This document shows positions 1 to 9,166 of a stretch of 64,000 nt of DNA, one piece after another. The notes beneath the pieces are model-generated. The model was not told where the DNA came from and did not search any database. It saw nothing but the letters and a program-made list of their open reading frames with translations. The stretch lies in contig JAEVEX010000023.1 of assembly GCA_016842085.1 (NCBI GenBank), forward strand, positions 45,839 through 109,838, written 5' to 3'. Numbering within the stretch: position 1 is the stretch's first letter; each line of letters begins with the position of its first letter. Origin of the DNA: Candidatus Thermoflexus tengchongensis (GTDB lineage: Bacteria > Chloroflexota > Anaerolineae > Thermoflexales > Thermoflexaceae). The position numbers and the translations under genes are program-made.

Positions 1-20
1 TGACCTCGGTCCGAAGTGGA

Positions 21-82
21 AAGGCCTCTCTTCCAGCATGCCACAGATGGGATATCCGTCAAGAGCCCGGGCGGATGGGGAG
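21..82. repeat. 62-bp direct repeat, left copy
   Basis: Sequence aaggcctctcttccagcatg...gcggatggggag is identical base for base to 938-999. Confidence 0.97.
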
Positions 83-339
83 TGCGTCTGATTACGGATA
101 GGCAGGTAGCTTTATCCAGGTGGTGCTAAACTTGAGACGGGTGTGCCGATCTCCTTTACAGGGCACTCGCTCCATGTCCGCCGTCAAGCGTATGGGCCCA
201 CATCGGTTTCTCTTCTACTTCTGCAGGCGACCATCCCGATGTTTCAGCGAACACGCTTCGTTGCCGCTTCGCCGCCCATTTCGCATGCAGTCGAGCGGCA
301 CGCTGTTAGGCGGTCCATACTTAATGTAGGAGGCTACAA

Positions 340-588
340 ATGAAAGACGAACAATTGCTGGAGCGGATCACGGTTGACCCCAGGGTTATGGCTGGAAAGC
401 CTGTCATTCGTGGGACACGGTTGACGGTTGAATACATCCTGAACCTATTGGCGCATGGTGCGTCGATAGAGGAGATCCTTCAGGAGTATAAGGGGCTCAC
501 CCGCGAAGACATTCAAGCCTGTATTCTGTTTGCCGCGAAGATGCTGGAAAGCACAGAGTTTATGCCTCTGATTGTGGAGAAGGCGTAA
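340..588 (+). CDS. DUF433 antitoxin-like protein
   Basis: ORF with ITVDPRVMAGKPVIRGTRLTVEYILNLLAHGASIEEILQEY, typical of DUF433; directly followed by a DUF5615 gene. Confidence 0.9.
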   Translation: MKDEQLLERITVDPRVMAGKPVIRGTRLTVEYILNLLAHGASIEEILQEYKGLTREDIQACILFAAKMLESTEFMPLIVEKA

Positions 589-939
589 ATGCGTTTTCTT
601 GTGGACGAGTGCACCGGTCCTGCTGTTGCGGAATGGTTGCGGGGGCAGGGATATGAGGTCTTTTCCGTATACGATGAGGCACGGGGTCTGGACGATGAAG
701 CCATTATTCAGAAAGCCTTAGCAGAGAATTGGATTCTGATAACAAACGACAAGGACTTTGGGGAAAAGATTTACCGAGAAGGGTGCCCTCATCGGGGTGT
801 CATTCTCCTGCGGCTTGAAGATCAGCGATCTGCTGTGAAGATAAAGGTGCTTCAGAGATTGCTCCAGGACTATGCAGACCGATTGTCTGACCAGTTTATA
901 GTAGTGACCGAAACGAAAGTCCGATTCGCCCGCAAATAA
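589..939 (+). CDS. DUF5615 PIN-like toxin
   Basis: MRFLVDECTGPAVAEWLRGQGYEVFSV...ILITNDKDFGEKIY, the acidic-residue pattern of DUF5615; abuts the DUF433 ORF. Confidence 0.9.
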   Translation: MRFLVDECTGPAVAEWLRGQGYEVFSVYDEARGLDDEAIIQKALAENWILITNDKDFGEKIYREGCPHRGVILLRLEDQRSAVKIKVLQRLLQDYADRLSDQFIVVTETKVRFARK

Positions 940-999
940 GGCCTCTCTTCCAGCATGCCACAGATGGGATATCCGTCAAGAGCCCGGGCGGATGGGGAG
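938..999. repeat. 62-bp direct repeat, right copy
   Basis: Identical to 21-82; overlaps the last two bases of the toxin stop codon. Confidence 0.97.
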
Positions 1000-1157
1000 G
1001 CATCTCGTCCCTCTTTCCCCCTGGTGGGAGGGTAGGGGATGGAGGGGTGATGCGCCCAAAGGCGGCGCGCATGAAACCAGGGCCTGGGGATCCCGGGGGA
1101 AGCAAAGGGAGCGAGAAAGGTAAGGGGAATGTGACCTTCCGCGAGAGCTGAGCCTTC

Positions 1158-1595
1158 ATGCGGGTGCTCCTGGACGCCAATCTCTTCGTCCGTTACCTCC
1201 TGGATCCTGAACGGGAGAGCCCCAGCGCACAGATTATACACGCGGCCGTTCATGGTGAGTTCACATGGCTGCTCCCCGAGGCCCTGCTCGATGAACTCGT
1301 CCGCGCGGTGGCGAGAAAGCCCTACCTGCGTGAGCGCATTCGCCCGGAAGAGATGGCTCAGCTGGCCGGGATCCTCGAAAGCGTTGCAGATATGATCCCT
1401 CGCATCACCGAGCCCATCCCCGCCGTCACGCGGGATCCCAAGGACGACGATCTCCTCGCCTATGCTCTGGTAGGGGAAGCCGACTACCTGGTGACAGGAG
1501 ACAGGGATTTGCTGGTGTTAGAGCAGATAGGAACCTTGCGCATTCTGACCCCGCGGGCATTCCTGGAGGTGCTGAGGCAACATAAAACGCTTTGA
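1158..1595 (+). CDS. PIN-domain protein (putative toxin, no adjacent antitoxin seen)
   Basis: MRVLLDANLFVRYLL...DPKDDDLLAYALVGEADYLVTGDRDLL, PIN acidic motifs. Confidence 0.88.
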   Translation: MRVLLDANLFVRYLLDPERESPSAQIIHAAVHGEFTWLLPEALLDELVRAVARKPYLRERIRPEEMAQLAGILESVADMIPRITEPIPAVTRDPKDDDLLAYALVGEADYLVTGDRDLLVLEQIGTLRILTPRAFLEVLRQHKTL

Positions 1596-1635
1596 TCTCC
1601 CAAAGCACCCCTTTGTACAGGGGGAAGATCTCGTC

Positions 1636-2574
1636 TCATTGCATCTGTGTCTGGGTTTCCGGGAAGAAGCAGGCTGCCTCCCAGCCTGGCCCGACGGGGA
1701 GGAGGGGCGGGCGTTCCACCCCGCATCGGGGCTGGGCTTTCCAGCAACGGGGGGCGAAGGGGCAGCCTGCGACGGGTACCGGCCCGGCCTCCCCTCCCAC
1801 CCGGGGGTTCGGCCGCTTTCCTTCTGGCCCCGCGCCCAGCAGGGCGATGGTATAGGGATGGGTGGGGCGCGAGGCGACGGCCTCGGCCGGGCCGCGCTCC
1901 ATCACCCGCCCCGCGTAAAGGACCACCAGGTCATCCGCGATGCGCCGGATCAGCGGGAGGTCGTGGGTGACGAAGACCATGGCCAGCCCGCGCTCCCGCT
2001 GCAGCTCCAGGAGCAGGTTGATGATCTGCGCCTGGACGGATACATCGAGGTTCGAGGTGGGCTCGTCGCACAGCAGCAGCTCCGGATCCAGGACCAGGGC
2101 GCGCGCGATGGCGATCCGCTGGAGCCCGCCCCCGGAGTAATGCGCAGGATAGCTCTTCAGCGAGGCGTCCGGGAGCCCCACGCGATCCAGCAGCTGTCGG
2201 ATGCGTTCCCGCGCGCGGGCGTCCCAGCACCCGTGGGCGCGCAGGGGCTCGCCGACGATCTCTTCCAGAGTCATCTGGGGATCCAGGGCATCGTAGGGAT
2301 CCTGAAAGACGAAGCCGATGCGGCGCCGGATGGCCTTCAGCTCCTGGGGCCGGTAGCGATAGGGCTCCCCCCGAAACCATAGCCGGCCCGCCGAGGGGCG
2401 CTCCAGTCCCAGGGCCAGGCGGATGCAGGTAGTCTTCCCGGAGCCGGACTCCCCCACCAGCCCCAGGATCCGCCCTTTCCAGACGGCGAACTCCACCTCC
2501 TCCAGGGCGGCAAAGCGGCCGTAGCGTCGACTCACCCGCTCAAAACGGAGGATAGGCGGCTCCAGGCCGTTCAT
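1636..2574 (-). CDS. Oligopeptide/dipeptide ABC transporter ATP-binding protein (OppF/DppF-like)
   Basis: Walker A GESGSGKTT, signature YSGGGLQRIAIARAL, Walker B LLLCDEPTS; start taken at MNGLEPP. Confidence 0.9.
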   Translation of the reverse strand: MNGLEPPILRFERVSRRYGRFAALEEVEFAVWKGRILGLVGESGSGKTTCIRLALGLERPSAGRLWFRGEPYRYRPQELKAIRRRIGFVFQDPYDALDPQMTLEEIVGEPLRAHGCWDARARERIRQLLDRVGLPDASLKSYPAHYSGGGLQRIAIARALVLDPELLLCDEPTSNLDVSVQAQIINLLLELQRERGLAMVFVTHDLPLIRRIADDLVVLYAGRVMERGPAEAVASRPTHPYTIALLGAGPEGKRPNPRVGGEAGPVPVAGCPFAPRCWKAQPRCGVERPPLLPVGPGWEAACFFPETQTQMQ

Positions 2575-3533
2575 CCCAAGTCTCCCCGGGGAAAATAGCA
2601 GGCGACCATGCGCTCCCCCCAACGGAGCGGCTCAGGAAAACGTTCCCGACAGCGATCCTGGCGGTAGGGACATCGCGGATGAAAGGGACAGCCGGAAGGG
2701 CGCTGCCCGGGGGAGGGCGGATGGCCAGGAATGGCGTAGAAGGGCTCGCCGCGCCCGCCGGCGATCAGATCCCGATAGGTCCGCACCAGGGCTTCCGTAT
2801 ACGGGTGAGCGGGGGCGGAAAGGATCTTGGAACACGGCCCGAGCTCCACGAGGCGACCCGCGTAAAGGACCGCCACCCGATGGGCGAGGGCGGCCACAAC
2901 CCCCATATCGTGGGTGATCCAGAGCACCGCCATCCCGCTTTCCGCCTGAAGCTGGCGGACCAGGGCGAGGATCTCGCCCTGGGTGAGGCGGTCCAGGGCG
3001 GTGGTGGGCTCGTCGGCGATGAGCAGCGGCGGATGGAGGGCCAGGGCCATGGCGAGGATCGCCCGCTGCCGCATGCCCCCGGAGAGCTGGTGCGGATACA
3101 AACGCGCCACCCGTTCCGGGTGCGGGATCTGCACCCGGGCCAGGGCTTCAACGGCGCGCGCCCAGGCCTCGGAAGCGGAAAACCCCAGGTGCGTCTGGAA
3201 CACCTCCGCCACCTGGGCGCCCACCGGAAGGACCGGATTCAGGGCGGCCATCGCCTCCTGAGGAACCAGGCCGATGAGACGGCCGCGCAGCGGGCGCACC
3301 GCCGCGGCGGGCATGGCGTAGAGATCATGGCCGTTCACTTCGATCCGCCCCCGGACCGTGGCCCCGGGAGGGAGCAGGCGCGCGATGGCCATCGCCAGGG
3401 TGGTCTTGCCGCTGCCGGTCTCCCCCACCAGCGCCAGGATCTCCCCCGCTTTCACTTCCAGGGAAATATCCTTTAAGACCCGGAGGTGTCGATAGGCCAC
3501 CGTCAGATCCTGAACCCGCACGATCGTCCTCAT
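2571..3533 (-). CDS. Oligopeptide/dipeptide ABC transporter ATP-binding protein (OppD/DppD-like)
   Basis: GETGSGKTT, LSGGMRQRAILAMAL, LLIADEPTT; start trimmed to MRTIVRVQDL because the listed upstream extension overlaps the permease out of frame. Confidence 0.9.
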   Translation of the reverse strand: MRTIVRVQDLTVAYRHLRVLKDISLEVKAGEILALVGETGSGKTTLAMAIARLLPPGATVRGRIEVNGHDLYAMPAAAVRPLRGRLIGLVPQEAMAALNPVLPVGAQVAEVFQTHLGFSASEAWARAVEALARVQIPHPERVARLYPHQLSGGMRQRAILAMALALHPPLLIADEPTTALDRLTQGEILALVRQLQAESGMAVLWITHDMGVVAALAHRVAVLYAGRLVELGPCSKILSAPAHPYTEALVRTYRDLIAGGRGEPFYAIPGHPPSPGQRPSGCPFHPRCPYRQDRCRERFPEPLRWGERMVACYFPRGDLG

Positions 3534-4450
3534 CCGAGTCCCTCCCGGGTGCGGGGATCCAGGACCATCCGCAGCATGTCCACAATGCCGTTCAGGAGGA
3601 CCACGGCGGCGCCTCCCACCAGCACAGTGCCCATCACCAGCGGGCGATCCAGGGTCTGCATCCCCTGAACGGCCAGCAGTCCGATCCCGGGCCAGCCGAA
3701 GATCGTCTCCACCACCACCACGCCGGAGAGGTAAGCGCTGAGATCCATCCCGGCCATCGTCACCAGGGCGGGAAAGACATGAGGGAAGCAATGGCGGAAG
3801 AGAATCCAGCGGTTGGGCAGCCCTTTGGCCACCGCCATCCGCACATAGGCGGATCCCAGGCTTTCCTCCAGACGATCTCGCACCACCCCGGCATACCATG
3901 GGGTCCCGGCCAGGCCCAGGGTCAGCGCGGGGAGGATCAGCTCCCGCAGGCCCGCTCCCCCCGTTGTGGGAAACAGGCGGGCTCCGAAGCCGAGAGCCAG
4001 CAGGAGCGCCAGCCCGATGACGAAGGTGGGGAGCGAAAGGAGGATCAGGTTGAGGCCGGAGAGCCATCGCCGGAGGCGGGAGGAAAGCGCCAGCGCAACC
4101 CCAATGGGGAAGCCGATGAGGATCTCCGCCACGACCCCGGCCAGGGCCAGGGCGGCGGTCGCCGGGAGCCGGCCGGCGATCAGGCGGGCCACCGGTTGCC
4201 GGCGGACGTAGGACTCTCCGAGATCACCCTGGGCGACGCGGATCAGATAACGGCCGAGCTGCTCCCACCACAGCCGATCCAGCCCCAGCTGAGCCCGGAT
4301 GCGCTGGGCCACCTCCGCGCTGGGGGTCCGGGGAGCCAGCATCCGCACCGGATCCCCCGGGATGACGAACTGCACCAGGAAGGTCAGCACGATCAGGCCC
4401 AGGAGGGTCAGCAACCCCTGCGCAATGCGGATCCCTATAAGGCGAGCCAT
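3530..4450 (-). CDS. ABC transporter permease (OppB/DppB-like)
   Basis: Hydrophobic; FVIPGDPVRMLAP near N-terminus and YLSGVVVVETIFGWPGIG. Confidence 0.9.
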   Translation of the reverse strand: MARLIGIRIAQGLLTLLGLIVLTFLVQFVIPGDPVRMLAPRTPSAEVAQRIRAQLGLDRLWWEQLGRYLIRVAQGDLGESYVRRQPVARLIAGRLPATAALALAGVVAEILIGFPIGVALALSSRLRRWLSGLNLILLSLPTFVIGLALLLALGFGARLFPTTGGAGLRELILPALTLGLAGTPWYAGVVRDRLEESLGSAYVRMAVAKGLPNRWILFRHCFPHVFPALVTMAGMDLSAYLSGVVVVETIFGWPGIGLLAVQGMQTLDRPLVMGTVLVGGAAVVLLNGIVDMLRMVLDPRTREGLG

Positions 4451-5304
4451 GAGAAGCGCCTCTCCCCGGGATGGGCTTGTTTCAGGCCCTCGGCGATCAG
4501 CAGGAGCCCCATGGTGGTCAAAAGCAGGAAGGCGGCCGGGGCGAGGAACAGATGCGGCGCAAAGGCCAGGGCGCCCTGTCCCTCGCCGATCATGTTCCCC
4601 CAGGAAGGGGTGGGCAATGGCACCCCAGCGCCCAGATAGGAGAGCGTGGCTTCCATCATCACGGCGGCAGCGGCGTTCATGGGGGCATAGGTGAGCAGCA
4701 GCGTCTTCAGGTGCGGCAGGACATGCCGGAGCAGGATCCGATGCCGGGCCTCCCCCATCGCCACGGCCGCCTCCACAAACCCCCGGCGTCGCATTCGGAG
4801 GGTCTCATTGTAAATCAGGCGGGCCGGATAGGCCCAGAACAGGATCGTGATGATCGCCACGGGGCGCAGGGGCCCGGCCGGCAGCAGGGCGGTCAACGCC
4901 AGGCCTGCCAGGGTGGTGGGAAGCGCCAGGCCGATATCCGTCAGGCGCATCAGAAACGCTTCCAGGAAGCCCCCGTAGAAGCCGGCGACCATCCCCACCG
5001 CGGCCCCGAGGGCCAGGCTCAGGACCGCCGCCAGGATCCCGATGGAGAGAGAGACCCGTCCGGCGAAGGCCGCCCGGGCCAGGACATCCCGGCCCAGCGT
5101 GTCCGTCCCCAGGGGATGGGCGGGGCTGGGGCCCAGGGGCAGCCCCAGAGGGCTCAGGCCGGCGGCGAAGTCCTGATAATAGGGATCCCCCAGCCATGGC
5201 GCCAGGAGGGCGATGCATCCCACCGCCCCGACCAGGGCCCCCCCGATGGCCACGGAACGCCGGGCTTCAATCGGCCACCCAGAGGCGATCGTAATAGGTG
5301 CCAT
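4435..5304 (-). CDS. ABC transporter permease (OppC/DppC-like)
   Basis: HPLGTDTLGRDVLARAAFAGRVSL motif; start taken at MAPITIASG. Confidence 0.88.
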   Translation of the reverse strand: MAPITIASGWPIEARRSVAIGGALVGAVGCIALLAPWLGDPYYQDFAAGLSPLGLPLGPSPAHPLGTDTLGRDVLARAAFAGRVSLSIGILAAVLSLALGAAVGMVAGFYGGFLEAFLMRLTDIGLALPTTLAGLALTALLPAGPLRPVAIITILFWAYPARLIYNETLRMRRRGFVEAAVAMGEARHRILLRHVLPHLKTLLLTYAPMNAAAAVMMEATLSYLGAGVPLPTPSWGNMIGEGQGALAFAPHLFLAPAAFLLLTTMGLLLIAEGLKQAHPGERRFSWLAL

Positions 5305-6997
5305 ATTCCCCCCGGTAATGGTAGTTCTGGATCCGCTCGCGCCGGCCGGCGATGAAGTTGAAGGACACCAGCCACAGGAACGGTGCATCCTCGCCAATCA
5401 GCTGCTCGATCCGGGCATAGACCCGGTTCCGCTCCCGCTCGTCGAAGATCTGCTTCGCTTCCCGGGCCAGCCGATCCACCTCCGGGTTGCCATAGCCGGT
5501 GTGATTGTCCGAGGCGTCGGAGACGAAAAGGGCGTTCACCATGTCCGCCGGGGAGGGCTGCACCATAAACCAGGATCCGCTCCACATCTGAAGCTCCCCT
5601 TTGTTCACCAGATCCTGGAGGGCGCTGGGATCCACCTGCTCCAGGCGCACCCGTATGCCGATGGCGGCCAGATCCTGCTGGACGATCTGGGCCTCCTGGA
5701 GGAAGGGGCTGTCGGAGCGGGCGGTGAGGGTGATCGAGAAGCCGTTGGGGTAACCGGCCTCGGCCAGGAGCCGCTTCGCCCGCTCCGGATCGTATCCGTA
5801 AGGCTGGAAGATCCGATCGTAGTTCTCCAGCGTCGGCGGGAACGGCGCCCCCCACGCCCGGGACTGGCCGGCGAAGATCCGTTCGATCTTGGAACGATCC
5901 ACGCCCCAGTTGAGGGCCTGACGGACCCGTCGGTCGCTCAAAGGGGGATGTCGGGTGTTCATCTCGATCCACCGCCCGGCGAGGACCGGCACCGGTTGGG
6001 CCAGGCGGCGCAGTTTGGGATCGGCAAGGACGCGGCTCACCTGGGTCGCCGGGATCCCTTCGCCGAGGATGTCCAGATCCCCAGCCTGCAGCTGCAGAAG
6101 CAGCGTATCCTCGGCGATCCCCCATCGGAACTCCACTTCATCCACATAAGGGAGGCCCGGCCAGAAGTAGTCCGGGTTCTTCACGAAAACCGCCCGTTGC
6201 CGCTCCTCGCTGTATTCCGCCAGCTTGAAAGGACCGGTGCCCACCGTGTAGGTTCGCCCGAAGTCTTCCGGGTGGGCCTCCACCTCCTCGCGGGGGATCG
6301 GCGCGCTCATGGGGAGGGAGAGGAGGTTCAGGATGGTGAAATCCGGCTGCACGAGATGAATGCGCAGGGTGTAGCGATCGACCACCTCCACCCCCTCCAG
6401 GGTCTTCGTCTTCCCCTCCATCACCGCTTTGGCGCCGACGATGGTCTCAAAGTAGCTCTGGGCCCATGAGGCGAGCTCCGGGCTCAGGGCCCGCTCCCAG
6501 GACCACTTGAAATCCTCGGCGGTGACCTCACGGCCGTTGTGGAATCGAATACCCTGTCGCAGGCGGACCGTGAGCGTGCGGCCGTCGGCGGAGACCTCGG
6601 GCATGGCCTCGGCCATATGCGGGGCTGGCCCCCCGGCCTGGCCGTCATAGGCGAGGAGCGTGGCATACACCAGCTCCGTCAGCACATCCCAGGCGGCCAG
6701 GTTGTAGCCCAGGGCGGGGTCGATGGAGTTCGGTCCCTCGGTCCAGCCAACGACCACCCGCCCGCCGGGTTTCCCTCCGGCGAAGGGCGGCCCCGGAGGG
6801 CGACCGGGGATCGGCGTGGGGGAAGGGGGAACCGGGGTCGGGGAAGGGACCGCCCCGGTGGGCGAGGGCACAGGGCTTGGGGGAGCGGTCGGCGGGCCAG
6901 GCGTGGCCACCGGGGCGCATCGGGCCAGGAACCACCCGCCGACGCCGAGTCCCAGCCACTCCAGAAACTCCCGTCGGGTGATCTTGCGGCTCGTCAT
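5267..6997 (-). CDS. ABC transporter substrate-binding protein, family 5 (peptide/oligosaccharide type)
   Basis: N-terminal RKITRREFLEWLG (Tat-like); RVVVGWTEGPNSIDPALGYN; RVRQALNWGVDRSKI. Confidence 0.92.
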   Translation of the reverse strand: MTSRKITRREFLEWLGLGVGGWFLARCAPVATPGPPTAPPSPVPSPTGAVPSPTPVPPSPTPIPGRPPGPPFAGGKPGGRVVVGWTEGPNSIDPALGYNLAAWDVLTELVYATLLAYDGQAGGPAPHMAEAMPEVSADGRTLTVRLRQGIRFHNGREVTAEDFKWSWERALSPELASWAQSYFETIVGAKAVMEGKTKTLEGVEVVDRYTLRIHLVQPDFTILNLLSLPMSAPIPREEVEAHPEDFGRTYTVGTGPFKLAEYSEERQRAVFVKNPDYFWPGLPYVDEVEFRWGIAEDTLLLQLQAGDLDILGEGIPATQVSRVLADPKLRRLAQPVPVLAGRWIEMNTRHPPLSDRRVRQALNWGVDRSKIERIFAGQSRAWGAPFPPTLENYDRIFQPYGYDPERAKRLLAEAGYPNGFSITLTARSDSPFLQEAQIVQQDLAAIGIRVRLEQVDPSALQDLVNKGELQMWSGSWFMVQPSPADMVNALFVSDASDNHTGYGNPEVDRLAREAKQIFDERERNRVYARIEQLIGEDAPFLWLVSFNFIAGRRERIQNYHYRGEYGTYYDRLWVAD

Positions 6998-7074
6998 GGG
7001 CCCCTCCTTTCCTCATCAAATCCTCGCCAAAGGCGCATATGGCGCGTCTGGACAGCGTGGCGCTCGGTTTCCTC

Positions 7075-8163
7075 TCAAACCGGGGAGAGCGGGATGCCGA
7101 ATTCCAGCGGCGGGACCGGCTGGCACGGGTTCCCAATCCGCACCAGCATCCGGCGTCCCCTCGGATCGATCACGATCCCGGCCGCGCTCCGGCTGTCCGA
7201 AGCAGGGCCAGGATGGCGGCAGACGGTAGCTTCGCCGGGCCCCGGGATGTGATCCGCCAGGATCACGAGGAGATCCATGGGCTGGGCCCTGGAACAGAGG
7301 ACCGCCCGGGCGTTCAACCGCTCCACCCGATGCCGGCTGGCCGGGACGTCCTCTGCCAGCTGCTGGGCAGCGCATTCCGGCGCTTCGAAGTGCGCGCAGG
7401 TCGCCCAGATTCCCTCCACCCATCGGACGGCATGCACCGTCCCCGCCATCTCGATGTCCACCGCCCGGGAGCCGTCGCTGACGATATAATGGCATCCCGC
7501 GGTGGAAGGGGATGCCGTCACCGCCCGAAGGGCCTCTTCCACGGTGCGAGAGCGCAGGATCCGACGGGCGATGAACGTGTAGGGGAGCCCGGGGGGATGG
7601 GTGCGAAGGGTCACCCCGGTGTGCACGCTGCCCAGCCCGGCGTCGTTCACCCCCACGCCCCCCAGTGTCCCTGCATCCGCCAGATACGCCATGCGCCGGC
7701 CCTCTTCCTCCAGGACGAAGAGCCATGGATCCCCCCACCAGTCCGCTCCGTCCCAGGTCTGGGCCAGCAACATCCCTCCTTCCGCCGTCCGATCGGGGGG
7801 AAGGATCACCGCGGAGCAGCGGGGACCGGCCGGCCTGGGCGGACGGCCCCGCGCATGGATCAGATCGGCGATCTCCTCGTAGAAGTTGAGGCCGAGGACG
7901 GCCTCGAAGGGCACGCCGGCGCCCTCGGCCATCCCCTCCAGCTCCGCCGTGAGCGCTGGCTCCAGCGCCAGGGCCGGCGCGGCCCGCTCCCGCAGCCACT
8001 GACCCAGCTCCTCGGCCGAGAGGGGATGGACCGCGTGGATGGCTTCGGCCACCAGCTCCGCCCAGTAACGGCGGATCCAGGGGGCGGCCGCCCGGCCGTG
8101 TTGCCGCCCGCGCTCCCGGGGCGATCCCGCCAGCCAGAGGATGCGGATCGTCTCTTCCCTCAT
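7075..8163 (-). CDS. C45 family peptidase / acyl-CoA:6-aminopenicillanic acid acyltransferase-like Ntn hydrolase
   Basis: GSPRERGRQHGRAAAPWI N-term; RCSAVILPP with candidate nucleophile Cys; QTWDGADWWGDPWL. Confidence 0.8.
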   Translation of the reverse strand: MREETIRILWLAGSPRERGRQHGRAAAPWIRRYWAELVAEAIHAVHPLSAEELGQWLRERAAPALALEPALTAELEGMAEGAGVPFEAVLGLNFYEEIADLIHARGRPPRPAGPRCSAVILPPDRTAEGGMLLAQTWDGADWWGDPWLFVLEEEGRRMAYLADAGTLGGVGVNDAGLGSVHTGVTLRTHPPGLPYTFIARRILRSRTVEEALRAVTASPSTAGCHYIVSDGSRAVDIEMAGTVHAVRWVEGIWATCAHFEAPECAAQQLAEDVPASRHRVERLNARAVLCSRAQPMDLLVILADHIPGPGEATVCRHPGPASDSRSAAGIVIDPRGRRMLVRIGNPCQPVPPLEFGIPLSPV

Positions 8164-8242
8164 CGCGGCTTCCCTCCTCCTTGCGCCCGCCGGTGGTGTC
8201 CGGGGATCCGGGCTTTGGGAATTCCCTCGCAGGCGATCCCGC

Positions 8243-9139
8243 TCATCCGGTTGGGAAGAGCCCTTCCCATGGCTCCATGGAGCGATCCTCCGGAAGCCGG
8301 TGGAGGATCGCCAGCGTTCGCCGGTTCCAGATCTGCATGGCTTTCGCCCGCCGGTAGGCCCGGTGCAGACCGGTTTCGACGGCGAACCCCAGCGCGCCCA
8401 TCAGCTGGTGGGCGATAGTGGTGATCCAGACCGCGGCGCTTCCGGCATAGACAAGGGCGGGCGCCCAGTCCGAAAGCTCTGGGGTCGCGCCGACCAGCCC
8501 GCGCAGGCCTTCGACGACCGTCGCGGCCTCCCCCAGGTAATGTTGAATCATTGGCTGGGCCGCGAGGGGGCGATCGAACTGCCGGCGGGCGAAGACATGG
8601 TCCATCGCCTGCCGGAAGGCTCGCTCGGCCAGGCCAGCGAGATAGGCGACGGTGGCCGCCGCCCATGCCCGCCAGCGCCGCCGGGCCTCTTCCTGCGATG
8701 CTTCCCGCTGAACCGGGAGCCTCTCCGTCGGAAACCAGTAAACCCCCAGATCATCCAGGTAAGGCATGGGGGATCCGGCGGGCGGCAGGGGGGCCCAGCC
8801 CAGGCCATCGGGCAGGGGGATGGCCGCCTCCCGGGCATGGGCCGCATAGCGAACCCAGCCGTCCAGGGCGAGAGCGCCGCCGAGGGTCGCCTGATCGATC
8901 AGGGAGAGCGGCGCCACCGCTTTCCCCAGGGCGAAGGCACCGGCGATCCCCAGCGGCAGCCCTTCCGGATCTCCCACCCACGCCATCCAGCCCAGCTCCC
9001 TGAGGTGTTCGGCCAACCCCTCGTCGTGATCCTCCCCCCATCGGCCGGGCTGCCATTCGGACGGCGGCTTCCATCCTTCCAGCAACCGCGCGAAGGACTG
9101 TTCCACCAGCCGGGCTTCCGAAAGGGTCTCCCATTCCAC
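8243..9139 (-). CDS. Acyl-CoA dehydrogenase family protein, short and divergent
   Basis: 298 aa; C-terminal ACAD-like AFRQAMDHVFARRQFDRPLAAQPMIQHYLGEAATVVEGLR and HQLMGALGFAVETGLHRAYRRAK. Confidence 0.78.
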   Translation of the reverse strand: MEWETLSEARLVEQSFARLLEGWKPPSEWQPGRWGEDHDEGLAEHLRELGWMAWVGDPEGLPLGIAGAFALGKAVAPLSLIDQATLGGALALDGWVRYAAHAREAAIPLPDGLGWAPLPPAGSPMPYLDDLGVYWFPTERLPVQREASQEEARRRWRAWAAATVAYLAGLAERAFRQAMDHVFARRQFDRPLAAQPMIQHYLGEAATVVEGLRGLVGATPELSDWAPALVYAGSAAVWITTIAHQLMGALGFAVETGLHRAYRRAKAMQIWNRRTLAILHRLPEDRSMEPWEGLFPTG

Positions 9140-9166
9140 AGGAGGGCCTCCGATGAGAGCGCCGGA

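Noticed and set aside
290-320. GCTGTTAGGCGG near 302-313 as an integron attC end
   Set aside because: GTTAGGC fits GTTRRRY, but I found no matching RYYYAAC partner or foldback upstream, and no integrase is visible in the window.
2571-4067. 498-aa form of the OppD-like ORF
   Set aside because: The first 178 residues are out-of-frame translation of the permease gene; the real start is MRTIVRVQDL at 3533.
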